Positions 22,774 through 23,541 of a stretch of DNA of 23,541 bases are shown here, in pieces; position 1 is the stretch's first letter; every line of letters starts with the position of its first letter. The DNA is from CAZEHS01 sp964511875 (GTDB lineage Bacteria > Bacillota > Clostridia > Peptostreptococcales > Acidaminobacteraceae): assembly GCA_964511875.1 (NCBI GenBank), contig CAZEHS010000043.1:1-23541 (forward strand), given 5' to 3'. The notes under the pieces are model-generated. The model was not told the DNA's origin, did no database searches, and saw nothing but the letters and a program-made list of their open reading frames with translations. The position numbers and the translations under genes were made by a program.

Positions 22774-23541
22774 AGGAATTGAAAAGCACGGCCATACAGA
22801 TTCGAAAGGATATCGTCGGAATGATTACCGCAGCTGCATCAGGCCATCCAGGCGGTTCTCTCTCGTCTGCTGACATCATGACGGTGCTGTACTTTGAACA
22901 CATGAATATTGACCCGAATAATCCATTATGGGATCAAAGGGACCGCTTTGTCCTTTCGAAGGGCCATGCGGCACCGGTTTTATATGCAACCCTGGCCAGA
23001 CGGGGATTTTTCGAACCAGAAATACTGAACACGCTGCGGCAGATAGGATCGATCCTCCAAGGACACCCTGACATGCGTAAAGTGCCAGGAGTGGACATGT
23101 CTACGGGATCCCTCGGACAGGGGATTTCTGTGGCTGTCGGCATGGCTCTTGCTCTGCGTATGGATCAGAATCCATCAAGGGTGTTTGCGCTCCTTGGTGA
23201 TGGAGAGCTGAATGAAGGAATTGTCTGGGAGGCAGCCATGGCTGCCAGCCATTACAAACTTGCGAACCTTGTGGCGATATTGGATTACAACGGACTGCAG
23301 ATCGACGGCCCCAATGAAGTCGTCATGGGAATCAAACCAGTGGATGACAAATGGCGGAGCTTCGGTTGGCTGGTACTGGAAACTGACGGACATGATCCCG
23401 AAGCGATCTTGGCCGCATTGAAGGAAGCGGACAAGGCTGAACAGCCTGTGCTCATTATTGCTCATACCGTGAAGGGCAAAGGGGTATCCTTCATGGAGAA
23501 TCAGGTGGGCTGGCACGGCAAAGCGCCTTCCAGCAGTGAAC
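22758..23541 (+). CDS. Transketolase, N-terminal part (runs off right edge)
   Basis: This is the thiamine-diphosphate-binding N-terminal half of transketolase, which moves two-carbon units in the pentose phosphate pathway. The 261 residues visible contain SGHPGGSLS (28-36), VLSKGHAAP (65-73), STGSLGQG, and GDGELNEG (148-155), the start of the ThDP/Mg2+ motif that continues to DYNGLQIDG. HTVKGKGVSFMEN is at the end. AAGGAG is five bases before the ATG. Clostridia often split transketolase into two genes, the first of about 270-285 residues. The end WHGKAPSSSE is near where such a half would stop, but the window ends before this can be judged. Its link to the upstream envelope genes is probably only co-transcription. 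Confidence 0.93.
   Translation, partial: MEKSVKELKSTAIQIRKDIVGMITAAASGHPGGSLSSADIMTVLYFEHMNIDPNNPLWDQRDRFVLSKGHAAPVLYATLARRGFFEPEILNTLRQIGSILQGHPDMRKVPGVDMSTGSLGQGISVAVGMALALRMDQNPSRVFALLGDGELNEGIVWEAAMAASHYKLANLVAILDYNGLQIDGPNEVVMGIKPVDDKWRSFGWLVLETDGHDPEAILAALKEADKAEQPVLIIAHTVKGKGVSFMENQVGWHGKAPSSSE

Noticed and set aside
1..23541. CRISPR array, tRNA or rRNA genes, prophage or complete insertion sequence
   Set aside because: No regularly spaced repeats, cloverleaf or rRNA-like stretch, and no transposase, integrase or phage structural gene was found on either strand.

Overview
The window looks like chromosomal DNA of an anaerobic Firmicute of class Clostridia. The evidence is a bacterial V/A-type ATPase operon, the acpS–nnr–alr–mazEF(ndoAI) order typical of Firmicutes, a DUF5693–csaB–wecG/tagA envelope cluster, strong GGAGG-type ribosome binding sites, and frequent ATGA/TGATG start-stop overlaps. 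A finer placement cannot be made from this sequence alone. Nothing in it indicates a phage, plasmid or CRISPR array.

Region 1 (1-6098, minus strand) is a V/A-type ATPase operon, transcribed in the order H(G)-I-K-E-C-F-A. Subunit A runs off the left edge, and B and D are expected beyond it. The K rotor subunit keeps all five residues known as Na+ ligands in Enterococcus hirae NtpK, so the enzyme is probably Na+-coupled. Upstream of the operon (6187-6286) lies a double-hairpin element that resembles an IS200/IS605-type end or other palindromic mobile remnant.

Region 2 (6301-8253) has dapA (minus) with a good intrinsic terminator, divergent from a cupin-AraC regulator. A perfect 10+4+10 dyad sits between their promoters.

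Region 3 (8262-11776) holds an orphan soluble hybrid-less PAS-PAS histidine kinase, a TtcA-like PP-loop tRNA thiolase and a DUF975 membrane protein, ending around a very stable 18-bp hairpin.

Region 4 (11929-16503, plus strand) has an unrecognised coiled-coil protein translationally coupled to acpS, then nnr (bifunctional NAD(P)HX repair), a MITE-like inverted-repeat element, alr (alanine racemase) and a MazE/MazF (EndoAI/EndoA) toxin-antitoxin pair with its own consensus promoter. The antitoxin seems to lack most of the ribbon-helix-helix DNA-binding part while keeping the toxin-binding tail.

Region 5 (16500-23541, plus strand) starts at a good promoter and a two-hairpin leader. It then has a secreted small protein, a DUF5693 polytopic membrane protein, CsaB polysaccharide pyruvyltransferase, a WecG/TagA glycosyltransferase, a secreted GH26-like glycoside hydrolase with an extra N-terminal domain, and the N-terminal part of transketolase. 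The close spacing suggests one transcription unit for building and modifying a cell-wall polysaccharide (inference). No gene-free stretch exceeds about 240 bases. The two largest gaps (6099-6339 and 14476-14683) both hold palindromic elements.
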